64,000 nucleotides of DNA. Source: Neurospora tetrasperma FGSC 2508. Taxonomy: Eukaryota > Ascomycota > Sordariomycetes > Sordariales > Sordariaceae. This document shows positions 42,942 through 58,100 of the stretch, piece after piece. The position numbers and the translations under genes are program-made. How positions within the stretch are numbered: the stretch's first letter is position 1; each line of letters opens with the position of its first letter. The notes under the pieces are model-generated. The model did not search any database and was not told where the DNA came from. It worked only from the letters and a program-made list of their open reading frames with translations. The stretch is from NCBI RefSeq assembly GCF_000213175.1, contig NW_009799100.1, forward strand, positions 4,095,099-4,159,098, written 5' to 3'.

Positions 42942-45900
42942 ATTAGTAATTCTATTAACCCCCGGCTGCCCTATTTATAATTATACTATAGAAATAGCCC
43001 CCCAACTACAAAAACGGTTATTAGAGAATATCCGTCAGCGGCCGAAGAATAAGTCAATCTTACGGATATTATAAATATTAATATTATAGTATTTAATTAA
43101 CTTTATAAATAAGAGAACCTATAATTGTACTTTATAATTTATACGGAGTTTGAAAAGTTCGCAACCCTCCACAAAGGTAAATTGTAAAATAACTTTATAG
43201 AATAGATAGTATAGGATATTTATAAAGGACGGGGGTAGTAATATAAGGCCGAATTGTTTAAACGCTTCTATAAATATATTAATACCTATATAGAAGATGT
43301 AAAATCCGAAGAATTGCGAACTATAATTATTATTAATACTATACCTCTTTTAGGATATTTGGGCGAAGATATAGTAATTTACAAAGCTATTATAATTAAA
43401 ATTACAGAAGAAGATATATAGAAGTTCTATAAGAAGGTAGACCGCCCAATTAGGACCAACGAGGAGATTAAAGTTAAATTCCCTTAAAAATATTAGAATA
43501 GGATTAAAGCTTTTTATAATTAGGACGCCGGAGAGTTTCCCCCTTTATACATTTATAATTATAAAATTAAATTCGCTCTTAAGAAATAGTCCCCTAATGC
43601 CCGCTATTAAATAATATCCCTAATAGAGGCCTCTATTATTAAGTCGACGATTAATTTTAGAAAGGGTTTATTCGGCCCTCCTAACTTATAGTAGTATTAT
43701 TCTTATTATTAATTAAAAAGCTAGGAGGCGGAATTTACATTTATATTAATTATTAAGATATTAATAATATAATTTTAAAGATTCGTTACCCCCTTCTATT
43801 TATTAAGGAAATTTTAGACGTAATTTACTATACTAAGGTTTTTATAAAACTCGATATTATTACGGCATTTAATTGTATTTACATTTAGGAAGGTTATAAA
43901 TAATTTATTATATTTATTATACGGTTCGGCCTCTACGAGTCCTTTGTACTACTTTTCAAATTATAAAATACCTTAAATACCTTTTAGAATTATATTAATA
44001 ACGTATTATATAATATCCTAAATATTTATACTATTATATACTTGAATAATATTTTAGTATATTTTGAAAATAAGGATAAGTATATAATATATTTAAATGA
44101 GGTATTACAGCGTATAATCAATGTAGGCCTCTAGTTAAATATTAACAAATACGAATTTAATATTAAATAAACTAAATACTACGGATTAATTATTATATTA
44201 GGAGGTATTAAGATAGACTTAGAGAAGGTAAAAACTATTACCGAGTAGGAGGTACTATAATTGTAATAATAGTTTCAACGTTTCTTAGGTTTCGTAAATT
44301 TCTATAAGCGTTTTATTAATTATTTCTCTATTATTATAGCCCCCTTATACAACCTAATTAAAAAGTCCGTTATATAATTTTGGAGCGAGGTTTAATAAAT
44401 AGCTTTCAAGGAAATAAAGAGGGTATTTACTACAGGGCCAGTTTTTAAAATCTTTGACTAATCGAAGCCAACGGTCGTAGAGATAGATGCTTCGAATTGG
44501 GCGTTAGGCGGTATATTATCCTAGTACAATAACGAGGGAGTTTTCTACTCGGTAGCCTACTTCTCCTAAAAGTATTTTGCAGTTAAATATAATTATAATA
44601 TTTATAATAAAGAATTATTAGTTATTATTAAAGTATTTAAAGAGTAGTCCCCGGAGTTCTAAGGCGCCTAGGACGGTTTCGAAATTCTAATAGACTATTA
44701 TAGTCTATAGACTTTTATAATAAATAAGAAGCTTATATCCTAATATATATACTAATTATATTTCCTTTCCTAATTTAATTTTATAATTAAGTATTGGCCG
44801 GGTATTTTTTAAGTATAACCTGACACGTTGAACCGGAAGTTGGAAAATATACTTAATAACGTAAATAATGACCGATTATTAGCTAGGAATAAAACCCTCT
44901 TCAACCCGTTCGTATTTGTAAATTATATCGCCTCTTATGAATTTAATACGGAAGAGATATCCTTTAATAAATTAATCGAAGCTAGTTACCGTAGCTCTAT
45001 AATCTACTAAGATATTATCGTTACTATTACTAATTTAGGCTGTTGTAAATAGTTTAAAGTTATACGATACGAAATAAGAAAGGTAGTGTTTGCTAAATAT
45101 TACGTTGTTAATAGATAGGCGTATAAATGTTCGGCGGTTATTTTAGACTCTATTAATATTACCCTCCAATTATAGTTTATTTAACGCTATTATAAGTCCG
45201 TGCCGGTAGGCTATTAAAGACGGAATAAAACATACGCCATACTAAATAGGTTTTTCTATTAGCTGGGTATGGATAGAATTGTACGGTTATATTGTAAGGT
45301 ATATTTATAATACGCAAAGATAAAATATTCTCGCTCTTCCCCAGTAGGCTTTTTAAAGCTGTTACTAGTATTGTTCGTATTATAGAAGGATATCGTTGTA
45401 AATTACGTTACGCTTATAACCTCGTATAAAAAAAGAGGTTGGGAGTTTAAATATATTCCTATTATTATTAATAGGCTAATTAAAATACAGTACTATATTT
45501 CTGTAAAAATACTAATAACTAATAAATTTATTAAGTACTTTATAAATAAGGTTTTTACATTCTATAAGCTACTAAATACTATTATATCGGATAGAGGCTT
45601 TTCATTTATATTATAATTCTAGAGGGTGTTTTTTGCGAGGTTTAGTATTATACTATAGCCTTCTTTAGTTTTCTATTAGTAAATTAATAGATAAACGGAA
45701 TATATTAATATAAAAATAGAATGTTATTTCCATACTTATGTAAATTAGACTTAGGATAATTGGGTCGATTAGTTGCCTCTCGTTAAATTCGTAGGCAATA
45801 ATACTAAATCGAATTCAATGGGCGTTTTCCCTTTCTTTACTAATTATAGTTTCTACTTAAGGATAGGCATTAAACCAATATAACTTTGCCCTCCCAGCCT

Positions 45901-46740
45901 TTTGGAATTGTAGCGTACAAAATATTTTAAGGCCGGTAAAATTATTAAATAGTTTAAGAAAGTTTTTAATAAAGTTATAGTAATAGTAAAATATATATAA
46001 GTATACTATAAGGAGAGTATTAATATTTATTATTTTAACGTATTATAGTACTACTCCGGGGATAAAGTATTCTTTAATACTATAAACTTTACTACGGGCC
46101 GCCCCCAAGCGAAATTATTACCCTTATAGGAAGGGCTTTTCGAAGTAACTATAACCGATAGCTATTAAATTACTTTTAACCTACCGTCGAATATAAAATA
46201 CAAATGCACTTTTTATATTAATATAGTAAGACCGTAAATAGAGGAAGGTATTTTAGGGTAAAATAGTACGTAGGATATCCGGGCTAATTAAGAGAGGGTA
46301 ATAAAATGTATTAACGACGTTGAAAATATAATTAAATAGTCCTTCGAAGGTATTAATACTTGCTATTTCGAAAATAGTAGATAGAAATACTATATTATTT
46401 AAAGTAAACTAGATATACCAATTTAGGAATTAATTAATAATATAAAGTATTATATTAACGTCCTCCGTAAGTTTTATACTAATAACCCGGAATCTTCTGT
46501 CCTTTTATAATAGACCGTTATTAAAAAGAGGTACGAACGTACTATTTAGGCCTTAAGTAAGGTATATAATTATCCTAGGTTAGGACTATTAACAATAGTA
46601 CTAACTATAAGACGGTTGCTTCGATATTCGACGTTAGCCGCAAATACCCTTAAGAAAGTTATAAGTATAGTAATAGAAGGCCTAGAATTCTTAGAAAAGG
46701 AGGATTGGTAATTTTTCTTCTATGTATTTTAGTACCCGAG
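42942..46740 (+). mobile_element. Ty3/gypsy family A fossil, gag-pol remains
   Basis: Plus strand. Reverse transcriptase resemblance is strong at 43700-44230, including the YLDD-type active-site block near 44010-44060. RNase H follows at about 44460-44640, and integrase at about 45260-45850 with the SDRG..F core. The gag side is short. Its LTRs are not clearly identified. Dozens of breaks; long dead. It lies between two fragments of family B. RIP prevents dating. Confidence 0.75.
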
Positions 46741-47080
46741 GGTATTTTGAGCCCGGGGTAATATTATAAGGCTAGTTTGTAATTATTATTTAGTTACAGT
46801 ATTACTACAGCTATAGTTGCTAGTTAATATACGCTCTTTAATTAGTTAACCTATTTAGCTTTACTACTACTATAATAGCTATTAGGCTAATACGAGCCCC
46901 CTAATTGGCTACACGCTCCCGGAGGCTCCGGTTACGTATACTAAGGATGCGGCTCACCTTCGCCTATATAGAATGAACTGCTACGCACAAATTTTATAGT
47001 TTCCCTTCTTTCTTATATAATTATATAGGTTATATTCTACCCTATACGTTTAGTATCGCCTTGCCCGATAACACCTTCGG
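46741..47080. other. RIP-mutated sequence, unassigned
   Basis: It may hold the 3' end of family A. No coding resemblance seen. Confidence 0.4.
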
Positions 47081-49622
47081 TTATATAAATTTTATAAAAT
47101 GCTTATACTATATATATTTTAATAAATTACTTTACTTTAACTATAATATAGAAGGTTTCTTTAATTAATAGTAGAAAATAATAATCGGCTTTCGTAATAG
47201 CGTTTAAAGTCCGATAATTATAGTAGAATTATAAATTACCGCTTAATTTCCAAACGAAGAGGATAAGTACTACAATTAGGGAATTACTAGTACGGATAAA
47301 CCCTTTATTAAGGAGGTTTCTAAGTATTTTCTTTAATATTAGGAATTTTTTTTAAAATATATTATAGAATAGACTATAGGGGAGTAGCATCTCCCTATTA
47401 TTTTTATCCTTCTTAATTTCTACTTTATAATTAATATTAGAGTAATATAAATTGACTTTATCTGCCTCTAATTGCTTTTATACGTAGAGTAAATTGTATA
47501 TATTAGTAGGAATCCTCGCTTTTAATTCTTTATCGGTTATATTAATTTTAGGTTTAAGAGCTTTTTCAATATTTCGTAGGCTAATAGCGAATATCGTTAA
47601 TTCCGCAACTCCTCTACCGCTCTTCTTTTTAATCCTATTTAATATAATTACGAAGGTCGTAACTAAATAGTAAACGGCTTCTTTAATCTCTATAAAGCGA
47701 GGAGAAGATTCTTTAGGTATATATCCTAAATATAGGATTTAATACTCAGCTATTCCGTATTAGAATTTATATTTATATAGTACTAAGTAGGCTTTTATAG
47801 TATTTAATTACAATTTTCCTAATATTATAGGGAATTGTAGCTTAGGAATTATATAAATATAAATAATTGATTTGTAATTATAAATATTTACCTTAAAATA
47901 AATAATACCTTTAATTTTCATACCTTCTATTTCAATAGAAGCGCCTCTAACTTATCTCCTAAGAGTTAGGATTACTAAAATCTTTAATTTCTTAACAATT
48001 CTCTTACTAATAGCAGTATAGTATTAATAACCTTTATTAACGAGGGTATATAATTAATTTTTATTATTAATAGTAATAGGGATTTTAATAATATTTATTT
48101 CTATAGGACCTAAGAAATTCGAAGCTCCCGCCTCCTTACTCAGTACTCCTATTTACTCCTACACCCAACTTCGTATAGGAGCTATTCTTTTTCCAATTTT
48201 TTAAAAAATGAGATATTTGTATTTTCCAATAACAATTCAATTTAAAACTTAGCCATAATAATCCTTATATTAATATTATTAGGATATTAAATTAACTTAT
48301 ATATATAATTACTAATTATATACCTATTAATTCTACAATATAAATAAAGCCCGGTTAAGCACTATTTATTATATTCCTCTTAGGAAACCTATTTAATATA
48401 TTTAGCGTCCTTATTATAATTCTCGCTTTTAATTTTAATAGCGCCTATTATTATATACGTATCGCTATTAACGTTTTTCGAAGGTAGGTTTATAGCCTAT
48501 TTTTATCGGGAGAAAGACCTCCAATAGCGGTTAATAGCTCCCTTATTACTCTTACTAATTTTATAGAAGGTTGTACTTACTTCGAACTATTAAATAATAT
48601 CTTTCAAATCTTCTATATATTTATTGTAAATTTTAAACATCCGGACTAAAATTAATTAATTATATAGAATATTAAATATAGAAGTATTTAACTAGGTAAA
48701 TTAGGAATTGTTCTCCTATATAAAGCCTCCTACTTTTATTAAATCCTTTTTAAAGACCGGGAAGAAATTAGCGAAATTCTAGTTCTCGCGTTAGTAAATA
48801 GTTTATAAGCGAATCTATACGAACTACTTCTTATTTTCGCTACCGAAGATTAATTCTAAATAATTAAATTAATTAACGGACTAATAGGAGTTATTTATAT
48901 AACCTTAATACTAAAAAGCCTCTATTTTAATTATTTTATCGCTAGGGAATATAGTAAATAATATTAACTATTCTAATTTATTATTAGAAATTACTCTAAT
49001 TACTCTCTCTTTTTCGTATATAAAGCGTAGTTATATAAGGAATAGGGAGAAGGTCAAAGTAAATCCGTCCTACTTCGGTTACCGAATATTCTTACGCTTA
49101 GTATTAGGAGCGGTAATAGGGACGGCTTTTTAAGTAGTACTAATTATAATATTAGGGGTTATAATAGCTATTTAAGTAAGCGCTTAAGGGTTACTCTATA
49201 TTCCTTAGGTAGTAGGCGGTGCGCCGACCGTGATTTTAACAACGTCGGTAAACGCTATACTTATAAATATACTTTTAATTAAATTATCCCTCTCTATTCG
49301 TTAGACTTCTACCAATCGCACTACTTCTTCTTCTACATTTAATATAGCGTACTACTACCCTTACTACTACAGCGGAGGCATATCTTAATCTATCAGTTCT
49401 ATCGAATAATAGAACCTAATATAACAGAGATAGTATAATTAAGATAGGTACTAATTGTATAGCTTAATTAAGGTTCTATAAAAGAGGAAAAATTTATTTA
49501 AAATACGGATCTACCGGCGCTAAGAAGTTTTTGTTAGGGCTGCGCGCTCTGCGCTACTATAGCTAATAATAGCTTTGGTCTTAGAGACTAGAGTCTATAA
49601 CCTAGGCGCTAGCCCTATAACA
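47081..49622 (-). mobile_element. Ty3/gypsy family B fossil, fragment 2 (LTR, gag and start of pol)
   Basis: Minus strand. The 5' LTR lies at 49410-49622, and the reverse transcriptase N-terminal region at about 47085-47340 is recognisable. It is cut off inside the reverse transcriptase. It shares LTR type and a gag-side stretch with fragment 1. Many breaks. Confidence 0.65.
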
Positions 49623-50285
49623 AATAGTTAGAATTTTAATATTACTACTAAGTATAGCAATATAGTAGCCCATCTTATTAGTATTCTAATAGCTAGAAGA
49701 ATTAATATAATACTTCTTTATTATTTTTTATAATATATTGAAAAACTATCATATAAACTGTATTTAGTGTTTTATAAAAACCCTATCCAATTCTATTAGG
49801 TTGAATTTAGAAGGTTCAAACTAAGGATAGTCCTTCTTCTATCTCTTATAGAAATATTTACTAATTGGTAGCTAAGGAGGGTTTCTACTTGTTTGTAGAT
49901 TATTAGTAGAAGTAATAAGTAAATTTTTAATTATTAAATTATAGGAGTAAATAAGTTAAAGAATGTATTTTTCTAATAATTAGTCTTCTACTTCTATAAA
50001 ATTTATTAGGCGGCCTCTAGACTTTCCTCTACTAGGCCTAATTAAGTACCGAAGGTACTAAAGCCTATATTATAATTATTAATTATAGTAGCTAATTTAA
50101 GACTTTAATACGCTAAATTTACGAATAGTATTTCGGATTGTAGGCTTTTTTTCAAATACTTCTAGAGGATCGTTGCTATTATTGTAATTAATTCTAATAT
50201 TAGTAGTAGTTTAGGAGATACGAGTTTAGTTCCGCGTAATTCGTTGGTTGGAAACTAGGATATTAATTAATTAAGAAGGTTGCTA

Positions 50286-50317
<32 letters not shown>

Positions 50318-51180
50318 TATTATAGCGACGTTATTAGCGATAAAGCTACCGAGTAGCTTTTTTAGCTTGAGGCTCGTTATTATCTTCGCTTTTATTATCG
50401 TCGGTATTGGTATTAGTAGTATTGGAGTTGGTAGAAAGAGGGTTAGAGAAAGGTTAGGACATATTAGGATTTAATTTAGAAATAATTAAATCTTTTTTAT
50501 TAGAATTCTCTTTAAAGTTAGAATTACTAAAGTATGGTATTTAAGTAAGGCTAGGAAGTAAATAAGTAGAAGTAGAGTTAGATTGGTTGAGAAAAAAGGA
50601 AGGTTGGATAAGTTGAGGGAAAAAAGAAAAAGAAAAAAAATAGGAAATTTACTTTTTTTATAGAAAAAAAACGAATAAATATCTTACTAACTTTATAAAA
50701 CTAAAAGATTTATTTATATATGTAGTAAGTATAATATTAGTATATATTGGGTATAAATATAAGTATAAATATTAAAATATTAGTATATATTTGCGAGAAT
50801 GTGAAGATATATTGCCTTATAATGTACGTAGTTGGTGTCTAGTTAAGTATTGTAGTAGATTGGCTTTATAAAGAAATATAGAATTAAGGTATAATGGTAG
50901 TAATTAGATTTGAAATAGGAAAGTTATAGGGTTTTAAAATTAGCGAATAATAATAAAGTTCTAAATTAGAGATTAAAATTCTATTGCCCGTAGTAATTCG
51001 GCTTTTATAACTATATATATACAATATATTAATGAGATAGAGAAAGTAAAGATAAAGATAATATAGGTTGAAAGAAATTTTTTGGTTTAGGATTAGTAGA
51101 TTTGTAGCGTTGTAAAGTTAGAGGGTAGGGTTTTGCCCTTTTTGGGCTGCATTTTTGCTATCCGGTTGGGTTTTATTATA
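49623..51180. repeat. RIP-mutated unclassified repeat with TTA microsatellite
   Basis: AT-rich, no family identified with confidence. A (TTA)n-like microsatellite lies at about 50281-50325, and a purine-rich run at 50580-50650. Confidence 0.4.
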
Positions 51181-51190
51181 TCCGGCGGTT

Positions 51191-51213
51191 TTGTCGCCAA
51201 CTCTGTAGAGCAG
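51191..51213. repeat. Perfect 9-bp hairpin with 5-nt loop
   Basis: Arms CCAACTCTG and CAGAGTTGG are exact complements around TAGAG. This stretch keeps more CA and TG than its surroundings. It may be the end of an unidentified element. Confidence 0.7.
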
Positions 51214-52105
51214 AGTTGGAGACCCGATAGGAACCTAGACCCCTCTCTAACAAGTACTTATCTTTAAAGTATTAGTAGTAATTAGTATTCGGGGCAGTAG
51301 AGTTGCGACCCTTTTATATAGGTACAAGGCTGGATTCTAGATTGTAGCTCGTGCAGAGCTAGATTCTAAGTTGTAGCCCGTGTACACACACTCTATATAC
51401 AAACGAATATAACTAAAATAATCTAACCTACTTTCAAATCCTTCCCTTTTACAATATAGCTACTACCGACTACCACCCCCCTTAATCCTTATAGATCCTA
51501 TACGCCCTTACTAATTCGTGCCTACTCTATACGTATCTATTATTAATATAGTAAATACTTTCTAAATACGTATACGTACTTTTTTTAAATATATTAATAT
51601 ATTTCTTAAATAGTTCTTACTTTACTTTTATAATGCCCTCCAAACCTACTAAGCTTATTAAGCCCAAAACTTATAATATAAAGAAAGAAGATTAAATAGC
51701 GCTTATTATATTTACTAGTATAAAATTAAAAACCTTCGAGGAACCCCGTACAAACCTTGTATAAAATCCTATTACTACCGTATAAGAATTTACTACTATT
51801 AAGTAGGAGATTACTATTCCTACTATAGCTATCCTTAACCCCGCCCCGTTTATACTAAAGTTAATTATAAATTGTATAGAGATGCTAAAAGACTATAAAT
51901 TATACGATACTAAGATTATTAGTATAGATATTATTAATTACGTCCGTAAGTAGTAGGAAGGCAAAAGAATGCCTTAAAATATTAGTAAATTTTTAAATAT
52001 ATTTATAAGTAATTATTTTATACTTTTTTTTAAATATTTTTATTTCTATAAAATTAATCCTTTTATTCTATAGGTTCTATATAATTTAATATTAAAGAGT
52101 TCGGC
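51214..52105. repeat. RIP-mutated sequence left of the complete gypsy element
   Basis: It contains a short tandem duplication near 51326-51385 (two copies of about 28 bp, GCTGGATTCTAGATTGTAGC type). Further right, an eroded unidentified coding-like stretch begins near 51632 and is cut by the gypsy insertion at 52106. Confidence 0.4.
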
Positions 52106-55100
52106 TGTCACGGGGCGCGAGCAAGTACTAAGCTAAGACTTTGATTATTGTGCGAGGAATAGGAAGAGAATCCTATACGCGTACGAGAATTATATAGGGT
52201 ATAGTACTGTAGGTCCAGTACACAGACTACAGCCGAGCCGCCGTGCACGTAAGTACGTAACCGCTATACTACACTCAAATAACTATATCTAACTAACTAT
52301 ACTAATATAGTACAATACCTATTTATATATAGGAATATAGTAGTAATACCTATAATACTACCCCTCTTTAAAATAAAACTCCCGTTCGAAATTCCCGTTC
52401 GAAAATTTATTAATATTACTAAAGTAGGCCTCTCCCATTCTTCCCGCAGCTACGTCTAATTAAATACAAATAAAACTTTTATTAAAATAGGAAGCTATTT
52501 AGCGCTTTTCCAAATTCAACTCTCGTTTAAGGGCGAAATACTAACCAAAATATCGCTAAATTTAACCCTTCTACTAAAAAAACTATTATTACCTTCAACA
52601 ATACATCTATACGTTGGAAAACTAGCCCAATCAATATATATAGAGGACTTTAATAATTTTTACTATTACTAACCCTACCGGGGGTACTATAGGGACGCCT
52701 ATAGTATAGTAGTTTACGTAGGACGCTTATAACTACTACTAATATAAGTCTAGAAAGCTTATACGTTCAATTCCCTATTTATAATTCGTTTTTCTATTTA
52801 AATATTTAATTATTATATTATTAACATCTCTTAAATCCTTCTCATCTTCCAATCTTATCCGTTATAAATATCTATTATCCGGGGGAATAGGAGATATAAG
52901 ACCGTTATAAAACGTACTATCTCTTAGTACTGTTAACGGTTATTCTATAAAAGGGTATACTAAAAGGTATTTAATTAAGGTACGCGGAATAAATCAAGCT
53001 AAATTCCTTTCTTTTTACTAAATTTTATATCTTTTTCGACTTCTTACTTATTATTTAATTTTATACTCTACCGTACTAGTTAAATCGAAGTCGGCTTTAA
53101 TAATAATTGCCCTAATAGTATTAGGGTAATATTAGGGTCTATTTAAGAATTTTCGGCGTAGGAGGGGGCGTTCTTTATTTTTTACTATACTTTAAATCCC
53201 TTCCGGAAAATTAAGTAAGGGGGTCCTAATTCGGGGCGGTTATTATAAAGCTCCTAAATTAATTCGTTATAACTATTTAAATTTACTACCAATTACTAGT
53301 CGGGGGGGTAGTAAGTCTATTTTACCTAATAGCACTAATTACTCCTAATCTTCTAATAGTCTAATAGAACCTTAAACTCCTAACGCCTTTCTTTTATAAA
53401 ATTATTAATTCTAATAACGACTATCCCCTTATTTACCTTAATATTTATAACTAAATTTAACTACCCTAGTAACCCTTCTATATAAAATTTAACTTTTAAA
53501 ATATTAATAATATAAATAACCCTTATATTCGTTAGTAATAACAACTCTAATAAACAAGAGTCTGCTTTTATTATATAGAAAGGGCCTTCGAATCTAGGTA
53601 ATAATTTTACCGTCGGCCGTTCCGTAGTATAGTTCTCTATATTAAGTATTATTATATTACCCAATTTATACTTAGGGGCGTCCGTTCTCTTTTCGTTAGC
53701 TATAGCCTCGTACTAGTCTTAAACCTACTTTAATAATATAATTAATTTATCCTATACCGCCTTAAAGCATTTTACAATTTTATTAACTTTAAACTTCTAT
53801 TACTACTACTCTAATAAAGTATCTAATAGTAGGGGTTTTAAAAGTTCTATCCCTATTCGCAAATAAAATCCGTAATTAGTAAAAAATAGTAGAACTCTTA
53901 TAGTTATTAACTAGAAGTTATTACTCTAGAATTTAGCCAATACTAACCAATCTATTTAATCGTTTTAAACCCAATTAATAAAAAATTCAAAAATATTATT
54001 CTATTTCTATATTAATCCTCTCTATTTAACTATTTATTTCCTTATAGTATAGCGTAGACAACTTTAATTTAATATCAAATCTATTTAATAATTATTAATA
54101 AAATATAAATACAAGTTATACTCCCTTATTTAATACAATAATATCCGGTAAACCGTATAGAATATAAATATAATTAATAAACTTCTCTACCAACTCTTCG
54201 GTCGATAATCCTTTATAAGGGATAAGATATCTTATTTTTATTAACCTATTTACTACTACTATTATATATTGATAAACTACCCCTTTACTATTCTTTATTA
54301 ATTTTGGTAGTAGTATTATATAATTTATAGAAATATTCTACTATAGTATATAAAGTAGCAATAGTAATTTTAAAAATCCTACTAGTACTATCCTTAATAA
54401 TTTAATCTTCAAGTATAAGAAATACCCTCTATAATAAATATTAACTATTATAATTAACCCTAGCTACTAATACGAGCGGTTTATTAAATTAAAGGTTTTA
54501 TCCTACCTAGGATATCCGCTTAGTACTAGAGCGTAAATTTTATAAATTAACTCTTACTATATCTTTTTATTATTAGGTAATACTATTATTCTATTTCGGA
54601 ATATAGCTCTACTATTAATAAAGTAGTATTCTACGAAGGAGATTCTTAGAACCTTCTTCAAATACTTTAATTAGCAGTTACCCTCCTTAATAACTATAAT
54701 AATATCTACTATTACCGAAGAGTTACTATATAACTTTACTATTAAATTATCAGTATAAATTCTTATATTACTACCTTTTTTAACTTCTTCCTCTCCCTCT
54801 AAGGTGCAAATAACTAATAGTTCTCCTTCTTCCGTTATTATATTAATATAGAACTCCTCTTCGGTATTTAAGAGGTTAAAGGAATTATTAAAGTAATTAA
54901 AATTAATTAATAGCTTCTCCTTAGCCTAAAATTAATTATTAAAAATATTTTTAGGAATATACTCAAATTCCCTACTCAACGTATTTGGCTATATATTAAT
55001 AGAATTAAATCTATACTTAATTATAAAATTGAATTTAAATAAGAATTCGGACTAGCGTATATACCGGTGGGTAAACTTCTTTATAGTACTGAAAGTCTTT

Positions 55101-58100
55101 AGATTCTTATAATCTATAATAATTTTAAAGGGTTTTACAGCTTCTTCCAATTCTAACCTCTATTCTTCTAGCGCTTTAATAATTACTAAAAGCTCTTTAT
55201 TATAAATATTATAATTATATTCTACTACTAAATACTTCGTTAAGAAGTAAGTAATTAGGTAGAATTGACCGTTATTATACATTTAAAACAAAGTCCCTCC
55301 CAACGATTAATTAGAAGTATTAACTTCTATTACTATACATTTCTCCTAATTATAAATCTTTAGTACCAGAACTATTATAAATACCTACTTTAAAGAATAA
55401 AACACTACTTTATAGCTACCCTCCTATTACTAATTAACTCCCTTTTTTATAAACTTATAAAGTAGCTTAATTATTAATAAAAATTAGACTATAAATTATT
55501 AATAGAAGTTCGTAAAGCCTAAGAACTATTATAGCTACTGTTTAGAAATTAATAATTCCCAACGTATAATAGTTTCTACTTTATTTAGGTCTATTTCAAT
55601 ACCGCTAAAGGTAATAATTAAACCTAAATACTTCGTTCGTTAAATATAAAACTCGCACTTATTAATATCAATTTACAACCCGGTATTAATTAAGCGCTAA
55701 AACACTTCCCGAATATATTTAATATATTCCTTATATATTTCCAAGAAAATTAAAATATTGTCGAAGTAGGCTATAGTATAAATATCTAGAATATTATACA
55801 ATATATCGTTAATAAAATTCTAGAAGGATACTAATACTCCTAATAATTTAAAAGAATAGACTAATAACTTATATAATCCAAACTGTATAATAAAAACTAT
55901 TAACTACTTATAACCTTCTACTATACATAATCCATTAAATACCGTAATAATATCTACCTTTATAAATTATTTTACCCTATAAATAATATCCAATATTTCC
56001 CGGATTAATAGTAAAGGGTACCTATTTTTCAAAAAAATATTATTAATATCTCTAAAATTAACGCAAATTCTTATACCGCTGCTTGTATTACGTACGAATA
56101 ATACTAGGAAAGTAATATTTAATATTAAAGGTCGGATAAATCACTTTACAAAATTATCTTTAAATTATTATTTAATAATTCTAAATTCTTATAGTAATAT
56201 AAATCTCGCCCTCGAATATAGCAATTCATTACCCAATATTAATTCGATTTTATAATTATAGGAACAGTATTTTAATAGTACCTCCGTATCTATAGAGTTT
56301 ACTACCCTAAATAAATCTTTATATTCGTTTAAAAACTATTCCCTAACTTCCTCGGGGGTATACTTTAATTTAATAGACTTTTTTATAAACTTCTGTATAT
56401 CTTCTTCTATAATACTACAAATACAATTAACCTCCGTTAATAATATTAATTCGATTTTTATTAATAATATTAATCCTACTTCCTTTCCCAAATTGTAAAT
56501 TCAATTTACGAACGTATAAATAGTTTCTCCTAATTTAAGGGACGTATCCGAAGTTTACTCCCCAACGGCCTCTACTTTATAAATATTAATAATTTCGTAG
56601 ACCTTTAGGTCCTTAAAGTATTTCTTATAAAGCTCGCTATTTCCTAGCAAAATATCTTTCTAAGCATCCTCTAATAAAGCTAGTATTAAGATATATACTT
56701 TTTTCTTTTAAAGCTTCTTAAATTCTACTTATATAATTAAACTAATATATACACCTCTTATTCTAATAATTATTATAAAAATCTCGGTATTAACCAATTG
56801 CAAATCCTCTAAATTGAAAGGATTTATATTTTAATTTACTAATTTAAATTAGTAAAAGTAAGTATATTAAATCCACTCTAGCCTTACTATAGTCTATATT
56901 CTATAACCTCCCTTAATTTCGACTATCGTTCTAACTTTATTGAACTTCCTATTAGGGCTATATAATTCCTCAAATTCTCCAACCGCCGCCAACTATAAAG
57001 AGGCTTCTATTATTAACGCCTAACTCCCTTTTAGCGCCTCTATAAAATAGATAAACGCCTAATTAACCGCTTCCTATTCTACTAATTAAAGCTTTTTAAA
57101 TTAATAATTCCCGCCGTTTCAATACTTTAGCTACTCGCCTCTCCTTGTCTAAAAGGGAGCCTATTACCGGTTCTAAAATTAAGGATACTAATATCGCTAT
57201 TTCCTTAATAATCTCTACTGTATTAATATAACTTCTTATATATCCTTTATTCTATATAACTTTATTAATTACCTAATTAATATCCAAATTATAGAATTAT
57301 AACTATAGCCAACCGAGGATAATAGGGTATTCTTATACTAATTCTACTATAAAGAATTTAATTATCTCCTTATAATAACCAATATATATTATTATTTCTA
57401 TATAGTACTCAACCCATTCCTTAAACCTACTATCTACTAAATATAATAACTTTACTTTATCGAATTGGTAGAACTAAAAATATACCTTTTCTATAAAAGT
57501 TCTATTAATAAAAGTTTTCCCTATATAACCGGAATTAACTAAAGAAATACAATTTACTTTACTACTATACGGGGGATACTAAAGGTAAGTAAATAAGAGG
57601 GTAGTATTCTATTTATAAATATTTAAACTTTCTATAGATAAAGGCTCGCCTTTCTAATAAATAAGAGCCTACTAAATACTTATATTCTTAATAGTACTAT
57701 TTGCAATATCTTCTTTCCTAACTTTCTAATCCCCTTTAAACCCTCGAATATATTTTAATCCGAGGGTTCGCTATTTCCCTACTAAATAGTATTAGTTTCG
57801 GGGGCCGCCGTTTCAACTACTTCCTTTGGGGCCGTAGAGTCCGCTATAACTCTAATTTACTATTTACTAAAACTTCTACCTTAAATTCCATTACCCTTAT
57901 TACTATTAATATTAAAATTAATATTATTAATAAGCTTAGGTTTACCGCTATAGTTAATTTAATTACAATATCTATAAACTAAATAACCAGGTTTACTATA
58001 CTTAATATACTATTGAGCTGTAAAGTAGGCTTAAATAACTTCCAGGTTAATTTTATTTATTTTAATATAATTAATTTCTATAGCTTCGGGGTCCCTCTAC

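Noticed and set aside
49680-50080. Possible minus-strand pogo-type helix-turn-helix resemblance
   Set aside because: The similarity is too weak after RIP to separate from chance.
50280-50474. Leu/Ile-rich frame of 64 codons
   Set aside because: It is a translated TTA microsatellite in RIP-mutated DNA.
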